Positions 17,798-26,967 of a stretch of DNA of 64,000 bases are shown here, one piece after another. Within the stretch, counting starts at the first letter, position 1. Every line of letters starts with the position of its first letter. The notes under the pieces are model-generated. The model saw only the letters and a program-made list of their open reading frames with translations, was not told the origin of the DNA and searched no databases. The position numbers were made by a program, and so were the translations under genes. The stretch is from Microcosmobacter mediterraneus (GTDB lineage: Bacteria; Bacteroidota; Bacteroidia; Flavobacteriales; Flavobacteriaceae): NCBI RefSeq assembly GCF_031846265.1, contig NZ_JAVRIA010000001.1:62001-126000 (forward strand), in the 5' to 3' direction.

Positions 17798-18703
17798 ATG
17801 AAAACATTTATCATTTTAATCATTTTAAGTATTAGTTGTCAAATAGACCTTTTGGCACAAACACCAGAACAAAAAAAACAGATAGAAGAAGCGAAGCGAA
17901 AAGCTGATAGCATCATGAACTTACCACATATAAAAGAAATGATGAAAAAAGCTAAAGACGCTGAAGCTGAATTTGAACGGCTTGAAAAAGAACGAAAAGC
18001 TAAAGAAAAACTTAAGCCAAAACCTAATAATAAGCCGAAAGTTGAAACTGCAAAAAGTAAACAAAGTGATTTTTACTGGTACAAGACTATGGCCTCAAAT
18101 ACAGATGGAATGTTTAAAGATTGGAACTATGGTGCTGCATCGTTGAGAGCAGGTTTCTATGATAGAAAAATACGAGACTATGTGTATGTGTCATTTGGTT
18201 CAATTTCTAAAGATGGTGAAGTAAATATAAACCTACCAACCTTAGATGAGGAAGCACTTCCTTTTAAACCAATTACAACGCCTTATAGTGATGGAGACAT
18301 GCTATTTTATTTTAAACATTTAAATCTTGATAATGTCAAAACAGAATGGATATCAACAAGATTTATGTTAGAAGTACATCAAGGATATACTGTTTTGGGA
18401 ACCATTAAAATGGGTAATGCTATCAAACCAGTCGTAAATCTTAATGCGCCATGTTGTACTGATAAAGCAGGTGATGGTTATACAGCCTCATACATTTATG
18501 TGAAATCACCAACTCAGGTAAGTGGTTCTGTAGATTCTAAAACAGGTGGAAAAATTACGCATGAAATTAATCTAAAAACAGGTTGGAATCTTATAAAAAT
18601 AGAGGTTTCTGGTACAGTTGGAAATAATCAATGGAAAAATATGAAGCACACCTCACTATCGAGTATGCCAACAGATGCTAAGTATTATTTTTTAAAAAAT
18701 TAG
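17798..18703 (+). CDS. secreted protein of unknown function with charged helical N-terminus
   Basis: I do not recognise this 301-residue protein. It has a signal peptide (FIILIILSISCQIDLLAQ), then about 75 residues very rich in lysine and glutamate that should form a helix or coiled coil, then a Pro/Lys linker, then a beta-rich domain of about 200 residues (FYWYKTMASNTDGMFKDW, LRAGFYDRK, NLNAPCCTDKAGDGY). No sorting domain or lipobox is visible, so it is likely periplasmic or retained by a partner. It is the first gene behind operator-promoter A and lies 4 bases before the propeller protein gene, so the two should be co-expressed. Confidence 0.7.
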   Translation: MKTFIILIILSISCQIDLLAQTPEQKKQIEEAKRKADSIMNLPHIKEMMKKAKDAEAEFERLEKERKAKEKLKPKPNNKPKVETAKSKQSDFYWYKTMASNTDGMFKDWNYGAASLRAGFYDRKIRDYVYVSFGSISKDGEVNINLPTLDEEALPFKPITTPYSDGDMLFYFKHLNLDNVKTEWISTRFMLEVHQGYTVLGTIKMGNAIKPVVNLNAPCCTDKAGDGYTASYIYVKSPTQVSGSVDSKTGGKITHEINLKTGWNLIKIEVSGTVGNNQWKNMKHTSLSSMPTDAKYYFLKN

Positions 18704-18707
18704 TCGA

Positions 18708-20165
18708 ATGAAAACAATAGTAATTAAATATTTCATTTTTATAAGCTGTACTTTTTCATCTTTAGCTCAAACCCAATTGGGTAATGATGTTGATGGCGAA
18801 GCTGCAAGTGATTTTTTTGGATGGTCTACCGCTATTTCTTCAAGTGGTGAGACTATAATTGTCGGTGCACCAAATAATGATGAAATAGCAGATGAATCTG
18901 GTCATGCACGTATTTTTAGATGGAATGGTTCCAATTGGCAACAGCTAGGCAACGATATTGATGGCTCAGCAGACGATGACGCATTAGGTTGGTCTGTGGC
19001 TATATCTGCAGATGGAAACCGTTTTGCGGTTGGTGCAAAACAAGCGTTTGCATTTGATGTTGGTTATGTAAAGGTTTTTGATTGGGATGGTACATCGTGG
19101 AATCAAGTAGGCTCAACATTGACTGGAGATAATAATGGTGATGAGTTTGGCTATGCTGTTTCACTTTCTAGCGATGGTAATAGATTAGCCATAGGTGCAA
19201 TAGGCACAGATGTAAATGGAGGCAGTTCTGGCGAGGGTAGTGTGTATGAATGGAATGGTAACAATTGGCAACAACTTGGTCAAAATATTAATGGTTCAAG
19301 TGTAGGTGTAAGACTTGGTGTTGCAATTGATATAAATGATATTGGAAACACCTTAATTGTTGGCGCAGAAGAATCTGACGGAAAAGGTTCTGTACAAATT
19401 TATGATTTTAATGGTACTAATTGGATTCAACGCGGAACTAAGCTTGAGGGAGATGCAGGTTTCAACCTTTTTGGAAGTACTTTAGAATTAACTGGTGATG
19501 GAAATCGTTTTATTGCCGGAGCATTGTTTAATGATGCAGCAGGTACTGATGCTGGTCAAGCCAAGATTTTTGAGTGGAACGGAACTAATTGGGATCAAGT
19601 AGGTTCAGATTTATTTGGAGAAAACTCTGAAGACCAATTTGGTTCTGCAGTTTCAATATCTTCAGATGGAAGTCGTATTGCTATTGGTGCACGATTTCAT
19701 AGTACTATGGATGGTAATTTCTTTGGCAAAACATATACATATGATTGGAATGGTAGTTCTTGGTCACTATTTGGGAATACTATTCTTGGAGAAGCAGCTG
19801 GAAATGGTTCTGGTAATGCAATAGCCTTATCAAGTGATGGCAATCGACTTCTTATAGGAGCTACTGGTAACAGTGATGCTGGTAATCTAGCAGGTCATGT
19901 TAGAATATTTCAATTTTCAACACTTGCTATTGAAGAGTTTGATCAGCACTCTATTTCTGTTTATCCAAATCCTGTAACTAATAAGTTATATATAGAAGGA
20001 TTTAAAAATACAATAGCGCGTATTTACAATATTCAAGGCCAACTCATTATATCCTCAAAAATATTGAGCAATTTCCTTGATATGTCAAACCTACCATCTG
20101 GACAATACTTGCTAAAACTTGAAAATAATGAGCAAGTTAGTATGAAAAAAATAATAAAAAATTAA
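18708..20165 (+). CDS. seven-repeat propeller-type protein with T9SS type A sorting domain
   Basis: After a signal peptide (IKYFIFISCTFSSLAQ) come seven repeats of about 55 residues of the form W-x-LG-x-D-(I/L)-x-G-(10)-FG-x-(A/V)-(6)-DGNR-(L/F)-x-(I/V)-GA. These are FG-GAP/integrin-alpha-like blades that would close into a seven-bladed beta propeller. The C-terminus is a type A sorting domain: ISVYPNPVTNKLYIEG, YNIQGQLI, and the terminal LPSGQYLLKLENNEQVSMKK. The product is predicted to be exported by T9SS and attached at the surface. It follows the unknown secreted gene by 4 bases and precedes the chimeric remnant by 3 bases. Confidence 0.88.
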   Translation: MKTIVIKYFIFISCTFSSLAQTQLGNDVDGEAASDFFGWSTAISSSGETIIVGAPNNDEIADESGHARIFRWNGSNWQQLGNDIDGSADDDALGWSVAISADGNRFAVGAKQAFAFDVGYVKVFDWDGTSWNQVGSTLTGDNNGDEFGYAVSLSSDGNRLAIGAIGTDVNGGSSGEGSVYEWNGNNWQQLGQNINGSSVGVRLGVAIDINDIGNTLIVGAEESDGKGSVQIYDFNGTNWIQRGTKLEGDAGFNLFGSTLELTGDGNRFIAGALFNDAAGTDAGQAKIFEWNGTNWDQVGSDLFGENSEDQFGSAVSISSDGSRIAIGARFHSTMDGNFFGKTYTYDWNGSSWSLFGNTILGEAAGNGSGNAIALSSDGNRLLIGATGNSDAGNLAGHVRIFQFSTLAIEEFDQHSISVYPNPVTNKLYIEGFKNTIARIYNIQGQLIISSKILSNFLDMSNLPSGQYLLKLENNEQVSMKKIIKN

Positions 20166-20168
20166 GAG

Positions 20169-20381
20169 ATGAAAAAAATAATATCACTAAGTATATTTTT
20201 ACTATTAGTTTTAAATGCATCAGCACAAACCATCGTGTATGTAGAATCACATACAACTACTAAAGATAATTTAGCAGCTAAGATGGAACCATTAATTAAG
20301 CAAGGTAATCCTGATTATTGGTTTTTAGCAACATTAGCAGATGGCCTAATGGTAAGAGGACATTTTGCTTTGAGACGATAA
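20169..20381 (+). pseudogene. chimeric remnant: signal peptide joined to the last 22 residues of a type B sorting domain
   Basis: The 70-residue frame begins with a good signal peptide (IISLSIFLLLVLNASAQ), continues with about 28 residues I cannot place, and ends with DYWFLATLADGLMVRGHFALRR. That end is the same as the end of the protein ending at 17671, except for one residue. At DNA level the copy begins at the CAAGGTAATCCT at 20301 and lacks four codons present in the source. A type B domain needs about 85 residues, so this tail alone should not work. The likely history is recombination between the two loci that replaced the body of a gene. It may still be translated as a short periplasmic peptide. 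Confidence 0.65.
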
Positions 20382-20383
20382 GT
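20301..20383 (+). repeat. duplicated copy of the sorting-domain end from 17579-17673
   Basis: By eye it matches 17579-17673 with a 12-base in-frame deletion after CAAGGTAATCCT and two substitutions. The match stops three bases after the stop codon. The low divergence suggests a recent event, since the paralogues around it differ far more. Confidence 0.85.
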
Positions 20384-20438
20384 AGCTTTTAGTTCATATA
20401 TAATATTATAGCTACCTTTAAAGTGCTAAATCTTAAGT

Positions 20439-23243
20439 TTGAAAAAAATACTAAGCATTGCTCTTATTTGTTTGCCATTACTAAGTAATGCGCAGTATAA
20501 TATTAATAAAGATAGCCTTAAAACTTATGTAGAAAAAGCACATGCCTTATACGATGCAGGTAAACGAGATAGTTCGTATTACTATGCTAAAATAGTATAT
20601 AATTTAGCAAAGTCCAATCAGATAGATTCGATACAGACACGAATAGTTTCAACTTTAAGTTATCTAGAAGCAGATTTATCCAAAGCATTTTTTTATTTAG
20701 ACGAATCTGAATTAGTTGCCATTAAAAACGGTAATTGTAAACGGTTGGCAATGATGTATCAAATTAGAGGTGCAAGGTATGGACATAATAATGATGATAA
20801 AAACGCACTCATTCATTTTTTAAAATTAGATTCTCTACTTAAAAAACACCATTGTAATCATTTTTTAGACGCGATGAACAAAGTAAATATTCTCAAGATT
20901 TTTAATGAATCTCGGAGTGTTAATGATACTAGTATATTTCCACAAATGGATAGACTGATTGATAATGGCTTAAAAATTAGTGATTCTTTTAAGTTAGAAG
21001 TTCCTGCCGCAATTCTTTATGAGTATAGAGCCAATTTATTTGAAGAACGTAAAGATTATAAAAACGCATTACAAAATTACGATTTAGCTCTTCAAAATAC
21101 TTATACAAATAACAACCATTTAAGGCAATCTTCAATTTATTCAGGTATTGCTGCACTTTATGAAAAATTGAAACAACAAGATTCGGCCTTAGTATATTAT
21201 GTTAAGCAGCTAGAATCTATGGAAAAGACTGTTGATACTATGCAAATGGGAATTGCAAATTTTAAAATGGCTGCGTTCTATAGTAAAACTTCTAAACCAA
21301 AATTGGCTATTAAGCATGTTAATAGATCCCTGAAACTTTTGGATGAGGGAGAATATATTAGAGATGAATATTTATACGAAATTAATATGACGCTATCTAG
21401 AGCTCATAGTGATTTAGGAGATTTTAAAACAGCTTTTGAAGCTTCACAAGAAGCTAATAGATTAATAGAAGCTATACAAGCCAAAAATAATGACGAAAAC
21501 GTTTTTGAATTAGAAGCTAAATACGAAACCGAAAAAAAAGAACAAGAAATTAAGTTACTCAATTCGCAAAATCTACTTATAGAAAAACAGAAGAAAAACC
21601 AGCGAATTATTTTGCTCAGCGGACTAACAATCTCAGCTTTGGCAGCGTTATTTTTATTCTTTTTGTTTAAAAGCCGAAGAAAAGTCAATAATAAACTTCG
21701 AGAATTAGATACCGCAAAATCACGCTTTTTTGCTAACATATCGCATGAGTTTCGCACACCATTAACTTTGATCTCTAATCCTGTTAGTGAAGCTGCAGAA
21801 GATGAAACACTCCCTGAAGAAAAAAGAAAACAATTTGTAGTTGCGAAGCGTAATTCTAATAGGTTGTTAACCTTGGTAAATCAGTTGCTAGACTTGTCTA
21901 AAATAGATGCTAATCAATTAAAACTACATATCGAAAAAGGTGAGCTCTTAGCATTTATTGCAGCTTTGGTTGATACGTTTTCATACAGTGCACAGCAAAA
22001 GAAGATTAATTATCTGGCAGACACAAAATGCAATACTATTGAAGCTCACTTTGATAGAGATGCCGTAGAAAAAATAATAACCAACCTAGTAGCAAATGCG
22101 GTAAAATATACACCAAATGAAGGTGAAATTGTTGTAAGCTCTGCCATAATAGATGAGCAATTTTTGTTTGAGATTAAAAATTCTGGGTCGCATTTAACCC
22201 AAAAAGAAGTGGATGCTTTATTTAATCGTTTTTATCAAACCAGTGAAGATAATAGTGGTTCTGGTATTGGTTTAGCATTGGTTAAAGAATTGGTGGATTT
22301 GCACAAAGGCAATATTGAAGTTACTATTCCAGAAAATGGATGGATACGCTTTTTAGTCACACTTCCTGTGGATTACAATACTTACAAAAATGAAACCATT
22401 ATAGAGGCATCAGAAAATTTGGTATTTCCAAAGCCAAATCTAGATGAAACAAATGATGAAGATGAAGCGGTTCTTCCAGCAGACAACGATGAGCCTATAC
22501 TTTTAGTGGTAGAAGACAATAAAGATATTAGACATTTATTAAAGACTGAATTTAAATCTAGCTATAATATCATCACAGCTGCAAATGGAGAAGAAGGCGT
22601 AAACTTAGCAATTGAGCATGTGCCAGACATTATTATTTCTGATGTAATGATGCCCATAAAAGATGGTATTGCCTTAACACAACAGCTAAAAAACGATGTA
22701 CGTACAAGTCATATTCCTTTAGTATTATTAACAGCTAAAGCAGGCGATGAAAATACATTACTAGGAGTAGAAGTAGGAGCAGATGACTATATCACCAAAC
22801 CATTTAACTCTAAATTGCTTCAAGCAAAGGTGAGAAAGCTCATTGAGAATAGGCGATTATTACAAGAACGCTATAGCCAAGAGTTGGTATTGCTACCAAA
22901 AGATGTCGCTGTAACAAATGTTGATGAGCAATTTTCAGAAAGACTTCAAGTAGTATTAGATAACCATTTGGTAGAACCATCTTTTAATGCGTCTAATTTT
23001 TGCCAAGCATTAGGTATGAGTCGTATGCAACTACACAGAAAATTAAAAGCGCTTACTGGTTTGACAACCTCAGAGTTTATACGCTCACAACGTTTAAAAT
23101 TGGCAGCGCAACTTTTAAAAAAATCTAATACTAATGTCTCTCAAATAGGATATAGTGTAGGCTTTAATAATCCTGCATATTTTAGTAAGAGTTTTAAAGA
23201 ACTTTATAATTGCACACCAACGCAATATGCTAATACGAATTAG
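20439..23243 (+). CDS. HTCS-1: TPR sensor / histidine kinase / receiver / AraC regulator
   Basis: The start is TTG at 20439, directly before a signal peptide (ILSIALICLPLLSNAQ). Residues 20-385 are TPR-like helices, probably periplasmic; a membrane helix lies at about 389-409. Next comes a HisKA domain with phospho-acceptor His436 (NISHEFRTPLTLI), an ATPase domain (NLVANAVKYT, GSGIGLALVKELV), a receiver with phospho-acceptor Asp735 (IISDVMMP) and a C-terminal AraC DNA-binding domain (MSRMQLHRKLKALTG). All key residues are kept. Unlike HTCS-2 and -3 it has no propeller or Y_Y_Y sensor. It lies just upstream of operator-promoter B and may also be reached by transcripts from promoter A; a weak -7 box TACCTTTA lies at 20413. 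Confidence 0.93.
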   Translation: MKKILSIALICLPLLSNAQYNINKDSLKTYVEKAHALYDAGKRDSSYYYAKIVYNLAKSNQIDSIQTRIVSTLSYLEADLSKAFFYLDESELVAIKNGNCKRLAMMYQIRGARYGHNNDDKNALIHFLKLDSLLKKHHCNHFLDAMNKVNILKIFNESRSVNDTSIFPQMDRLIDNGLKISDSFKLEVPAAILYEYRANLFEERKDYKNALQNYDLALQNTYTNNNHLRQSSIYSGIAALYEKLKQQDSALVYYVKQLESMEKTVDTMQMGIANFKMAAFYSKTSKPKLAIKHVNRSLKLLDEGEYIRDEYLYEINMTLSRAHSDLGDFKTAFEASQEANRLIEAIQAKNNDENVFELEAKYETEKKEQEIKLLNSQNLLIEKQKKNQRIILLSGLTISALAALFLFFLFKSRRKVNNKLRELDTAKSRFFANISHEFRTPLTLISNPVSEAAEDETLPEEKRKQFVVAKRNSNRLLTLVNQLLDLSKIDANQLKLHIEKGELLAFIAALVDTFSYSAQQKKINYLADTKCNTIEAHFDRDAVEKIITNLVANAVKYTPNEGEIVVSSAIIDEQFLFEIKNSGSHLTQKEVDALFNRFYQTSEDNSGSGIGLALVKELVDLHKGNIEVTIPENGWIRFLVTLPVDYNTYKNETIIEASENLVFPKPNLDETNDEDEAVLPADNDEPILLVVEDNKDIRHLLKTEFKSSYNIITAANGEEGVNLAIEHVPDIIISDVMMPIKDGIALTQQLKNDVRTSHIPLVLLTAKAGDENTLLGVEVGADDYITKPFNSKLLQAKVRKLIENRRLLQERYSQELVLLPKDVAVTNVDEQFSERLQVVLDNHLVEPSFNASNFCQALGMSRMQLHRKLKALTGLTTSEFIRSQRLKLAAQLLKKSNTNVSQIGYSVGFNNPAYFSKSFKELYNCTPTQYANTN

Positions 23244-23275
23244 GCCTTGGAACGATTTACCCTTCTAATTTATTA

Positions 23276-23293
23276 AATGTAACATGTTACATT
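23276..23293. repeat. perfect 18-bp palindrome AATGTAACATGTTACATT
   Basis: This self-complementary 18-mer overlaps the first half-site of operator-promoter B. It adds a third ACAT box 7 bases upstream of the 21-bp pair. It may be an extra binding site or a different dimer mode. Confidence 0.7.
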
Positions 23294-23350
23294 AGTTATT
23301 AACCTTGTTACAATATTGATATCCTTCTTTTTTAATTGCATCTACATTTA
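23285..23350 (+). promoter_or_regulatory. operator-promoter B (21-bp direct repeat plus -7 box)
   Basis: Half-sites TGTTACATTA (23285-23294) and TGTTACAATA (23306-23315) are 21 bp apart. After exactly 27 bases comes TACATTTA (23343-23350), one mismatch from TAnnTTTG. These are the least conserved half-sites of the five, but TG and ACA are kept and the geometry is identical. It lies between HTCS-1 and the mini-protein gene starting at 23392. Confidence 0.72.
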
Positions 23351-23391
23351 CACAAAACAATTAGGCATAAGACTATGCGTATTGAACTATT

Positions 23392-23541
23392 GTGAAAAAA
23401 AAAGCCTATTCAGGACATATTGATAGTATAGGTGTAAAACAGATTTACATCAACATCAATCATCTAGATAAAGGCTATTATAAACTAAAAATTGTTTACA
23501 AAAATAAAGTTATTAAAAGCACACATTTTGTAAAAAAGTAA
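23392..23541 (+). CDS. mini-protein 1 (sorting-domain-like, no signal peptide)
   Basis: This is a 49-codon frame starting GTG at 23392, ending TAA at 23541, six bases before the next ATG. It is supported by two relatives in the same position of two other operons (39444 and 45566). All three share Y-I-x-(I/V)-(D/N)-H-L-x-x-G-x-Y-x-L-x-(I/V) and a lysine-rich end. Here the key segments are QIYININ, HLDKGYYKL and FVKK. No signal peptide is present. The pattern resembles the last strands of a T9SS type A sorting domain (compare LPSGQYLLKLENNEQVSMKK in the protein ending at 20165). Function unknown; it could be a fold mimic or an assembly partner. Confidence 0.7.
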   Translation: MKKKAYSGHIDSIGVKQIYININHLDKGYYKLKIVYKNKVIKSTHFVKK

Positions 23542-23547
23542 GTCATC

Positions 23548-24861
23548 ATGAAATATCTAATTACACTTTTTGTAGTAACAATCTGTTTAATGCCATGCTT
23601 TGCACAAAATAGCACCATTAATTACAAAGCAATTATTAAGGATGATATTGGTAATGTTATTGCTAATCAAGAAATTAATGTGCGTTTTATAATTCGCAAG
23701 ACTACAGGCAATAATTTTTATATAGAAAATCATACTACAACCACAGATTCTAATGGATTAATAATACTTAGCATTGGTGAGGGAGTAGCTGCTTTAGGTG
23801 ATTTTGAGGAATTTGATTGGAGAGCCAATAATTATTCTCTTAGAGTTGGATTAGATATAGAGCAAGATGGTAGTTTTATATATATAGACGACGCTGAGTT
23901 TAAATCGGTTCCATATGCATTGAGTTCAGCAGATAATTTATGGCGAAAAAACGGAGACGATGCATACATTTTAGCAGATAAAATAGGTATTGGGACTCAG
24001 GAACCCAGTGCCCAATTATCAATACAAGATTCACTCATTTCTTCTATTAAATTGGTAACACCATTTTTTTATACAGAAGGAGAAATAGCTTTTGAAAATG
24101 GCTCTAAGGATGCAGAGTATACTTTTTTTAAAATTTCGAATAAGCAAGACCGCTTTTATATAGCTGCTGACAGTGATTTAATATCAACTACGGATTATGA
24201 AAATATTTTTGAGCTTTCACCACAAGGTAACATAATAACTCAAGGTTCACTAAGATTAGATAATGGCGTTTCAGTAAATGAATTTTCAAATGATGGTACA
24301 TTATCTGGTAATAGTGATACTGTTGTACCTACAGAATCAGCCATTAAAGCTTATGTTGATAATGCAACAGCAACAGAAATTAGAAAAATTGCAATCCCTG
24401 GATCAGCTTTCCATTTACATCGAATAGATGATGAGTCTGTAGATGAAACCAAAATATTTTTTCCATTAACGGGAGGTGTAAATTTTATACCTCGAGAATT
24501 TAATATTATATCTCCTGATGCAGAGTATTATATATTGGCACCTCTCATTTTGCCTGCAAATAATATACTCACAAGTGTAAAGTATGTATTTAAGGATGAT
24601 TTTCTTGGCTACAATTATAGATTTTCAATTATAAAGAACTGTAGTGTTACATCAGATTTATCAATCATTGTTAACTCGAGTTCATTTGAAATAAATTCTA
24701 ATGAGGTTAATTTTAGAGATGTCAATTTTTTAGAACCAATTGATCCAGATTGCTCATACTCAATAATAATTGAGATGGAAGAGAATGGCATGCTCACAAA
24801 TGGCGGAAATACGTATACAGAAACTTTTTATCATGCTATTATTACCTATATAGAAAACTAA
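23548..24861 (+). CDS. secreted fibre-family protein with shared N-module and unique C-terminal domain
   Basis: A signal peptide (LITLFVVTICLMPCFAQ) is followed by the N-terminal module found in seven proteins of this window: INYKAIIKDDIGNVIANQ, TTTTDSNGLIILSIGEG, DIEQDGSF and FKSVPYALSSA, residues 20-130. After a short IGIGTQEPSAQL stretch and a trimeric-coil-like VPTESAIKAYVDN segment, the last 160 residues form a beta-rich domain (FPLTGGVNFIPREFN, YILAPLILPANNILTSVKY). This domain has no YadA head repeats and no S74 chaperone. So this member replaces the shaft and chaperone with another module. It is the first large gene of operon B. Export beyond the inner membrane is likely, but no T9SS sorting domain is visible. 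Confidence 0.8.
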   Translation: MKYLITLFVVTICLMPCFAQNSTINYKAIIKDDIGNVIANQEINVRFIIRKTTGNNFYIENHTTTTDSNGLIILSIGEGVAALGDFEEFDWRANNYSLRVGLDIEQDGSFIYIDDAEFKSVPYALSSADNLWRKNGDDAYILADKIGIGTQEPSAQLSIQDSLISSIKLVTPFFYTEGEIAFENGSKDAEYTFFKISNKQDRFYIAADSDLISTTDYENIFELSPQGNIITQGSLRLDNGVSVNEFSNDGTLSGNSDTVVPTESAIKAYVDNATATEIRKIAIPGSAFHLHRIDDESVDETKIFFPLTGGVNFIPREFNIISPDAEYYILAPLILPANNILTSVKYVFKDDFLGYNYRFSIIKNCSVTSDLSIIVNSSSFEINSNEVNFRDVNFLEPIDPDCSYSIIIEMEENGMLTNGGNTYTETFYHAIITYIEN

Positions 24862-24872
24862 TCATCTTTGCA

Positions 24873-26963
24873 ATGAAAACAAAACTTACGTTATTAACAC
24901 TCTTAATTACTATAACAACCGTAGCTCAAAACGGCATTAACTATAAAGCATTAATTAAAGATGATTTGGGTAATTTGGTTGCAAGCCAAGATATAGATAT
25001 ACGATTCACCCTTCAAACTTTAGTTGGGCCAAATTTTATTCCTTCATATATAGAGATTCATCACACTACTACAGATGTTAATGGAGTTGCTATTGTAAAT
25101 ATAGGTGAAGGTGATGAAATTATAGCTGGAGACTTTCCAGATGGCTTTTGGTTTCCAAATATTACACTCAATATAGAGATAGATATAGAGCAAGATGGCA
25201 CTTTTGTTGATTTTGGAGAATCAAGTTTTTCAAAAGTACCAATGGCAATACATGCAGATAATGTGTTTAGTGGAGATTATAATGATTTAACAAACCAACC
25301 TGCAACACCTACAGGTTTAGAAAAAGTAACAGACAGTATAGATTCTGCAACTAATCTTCCAATTTATGGTTGGAGAATGATTGGAGTAAATCCAGAAAGA
25401 AGAGGCAATATTGGTGAAAACTCTGTAGACTTAAGCCACTCTTTATTTATTTCTTCTACACATGGTCCGACTGGAGAAAATTCACTTACTACTGGTGAAT
25501 CTACAAAAGCTTCAGGAGAAAATTCAACTGCAATGGGATTACAATCAACTGCTTCTGGAAATCGATCTGTTGCTATGGGATATGTTACAAAAGCAATTGG
25601 CTCTAATTCATTTGCAATGGGTAGTTTTTCAAACGCATCTGGAAACACTTCAATTGCTATTGGAAACTCTTCTAAAGCTTCAGGACTTGTTGCTACAGCT
25701 TTAGGTACAGGTAATGAAGCTAGAGGGAATTACTCAACTGCTATTGGTCGTAATACATCTGCTAGATCTTTTTCTGAAACTGTCATTGGCTCACATAATA
25801 CTGATTATATTCCAATAGACTCTTTAGCTTGGGCAGAAACGGATCGTTTATTTGTTGTCGGTAATGGTATAAATGGATCTTTTAAGAGGGATGCCTTAAC
25901 GGTTTTAAAAAATGGAACAATCACTGCACCAAGTTTTGACATTTCTGAAATTACTGATGATAAAGCGTTAATTACAAAGGAATATTTTGACAGCAATTAT
26001 GAAGTCTCTTCTGGCCTAGAATATATTGATGAAACAGATGATAGTACAGATAATGGTGGTTGGCGATTAATAGGAGTAGATGCAGCTAATTATGGACCCA
26101 TCGGTTTAAATGCTATTGATTTTAGCTCACAAAGTTCTAGTATGGACCCTAAAGGAGCAACTGGTAGCTATTCTACTTCATTTGGATCAGGTACAGAAGC
26201 TTCGGGTTCTAGGTCTTTTTCTGCCGGGTTTTCTTCAATTTCTACTGGTGATTACTCAATTGCAATTGGTTTTGGATCAACAGCTTCAAATACTTCTACA
26301 ATAGCCATGGGTAATCAAGCTCAATCCTCTGGATTTGCTTCAGTTTCAATGGGAAATAATACGGTTTCAAGTGCCGATTATGCCTTGTCTATTGGTAATG
26401 ATACTTGGGCCTCAGGAATATCTTCTACGGCTTTAGGTGAAAACACAAGAGCAATTGCATCAAATTCAACCGCAATGGGCTATAATACTTTTGCAGTGGT
26501 AAATTCAGGATTAACCATTGGTAGATATAATATTAATGACTTTGATGGATTATTTGTAGTTGGTAATGGACCTAATGATAGTAATAGAAACAATGCCTTT
26601 GTAATAAAGGAAAATGGTGATGCTAAATTTGATGGAGAAGTACATACTACTTTCACTGGCAATGCAAATATGATCCCTATTGCTTATGGTAGCTTTGATG
26701 GTGATGATGGTACAAATCCAAATGATATATTAAGTGGTACAGGAAACTTTACTGTAACCAGAGAAGTAGACTTTACCTATACAATTTCTGTCAATGGAGA
26801 GACCTTGAGTGCTTCTAATTCATCAGCTTCAGTAGTTGTGAGTACAGATTTTTTTAGAACAGCAAATGTTACCTATTCTGGTGGAGATATGAAGGTGCAT
26901 ATATTCAGTAGTACTTTTAATAAAGTACCAGCACCTTTTCAATTTATCATCTATAAAAACTAA
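24873..26963 (+). CDS. secreted fibre protein with YadA-like head repeats, no S74 domain
   Basis: The 696-residue product has a signal peptide (LTLLTLLITITTVAQ), the shared N-module (NGINYKALIKDDLGNLVASQ), and two separate blocks of YadA/trimeric-adhesin head repeats, about residues 190-310 and 425-560. Repeats read STAMGLQSTASG, SVAMGYVTKAIG, SFAMGSFSNASG and so on, with 14-residue spacing, the pattern of a left-handed beta roll formed by three chains. Each block is introduced by the same GGWRLIGVD-type segment, which suggests internal duplication. The last 100 residues form a beta domain (VDFTYTISVNGETLSASN) in place of an S74 chaperone. It lies between two other family genes with gaps of 11 and 4 bases. 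Confidence 0.85.
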   Translation: MKTKLTLLTLLITITTVAQNGINYKALIKDDLGNLVASQDIDIRFTLQTLVGPNFIPSYIEIHHTTTDVNGVAIVNIGEGDEIIAGDFPDGFWFPNITLNIEIDIEQDGTFVDFGESSFSKVPMAIHADNVFSGDYNDLTNQPATPTGLEKVTDSIDSATNLPIYGWRMIGVNPERRGNIGENSVDLSHSLFISSTHGPTGENSLTTGESTKASGENSTAMGLQSTASGNRSVAMGYVTKAIGSNSFAMGSFSNASGNTSIAIGNSSKASGLVATALGTGNEARGNYSTAIGRNTSARSFSETVIGSHNTDYIPIDSLAWAETDRLFVVGNGINGSFKRDALTVLKNGTITAPSFDISEITDDKALITKEYFDSNYEVSSGLEYIDETDDSTDNGGWRLIGVDAANYGPIGLNAIDFSSQSSSMDPKGATGSYSTSFGSGTEASGSRSFSAGFSSISTGDYSIAIGFGSTASNTSTIAMGNQAQSSGFASVSMGNNTVSSADYALSIGNDTWASGISSTALGENTRAIASNSTAMGYNTFAVVNSGLTIGRYNINDFDGLFVVGNGPNDSNRNNAFVIKENGDAKFDGEVHTTFTGNANMIPIAYGSFDGDDGTNPNDILSGTGNFTVTREVDFTYTISVNGETLSASNSSASVVVSTDFFRTANVTYSGGDMKVHIFSSTFNKVPAPFQFIIYKN

Positions 26964-26967
26964 GATC

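Noticed and set aside
25364..26662. Overlapping antisense and alternative-frame ORFs in the head-repeat regions
   Set aside because: They are by-products of repetitive Ser/Ala/Gly codons in the real genes; they lack credible starts, domains and upstream signals.
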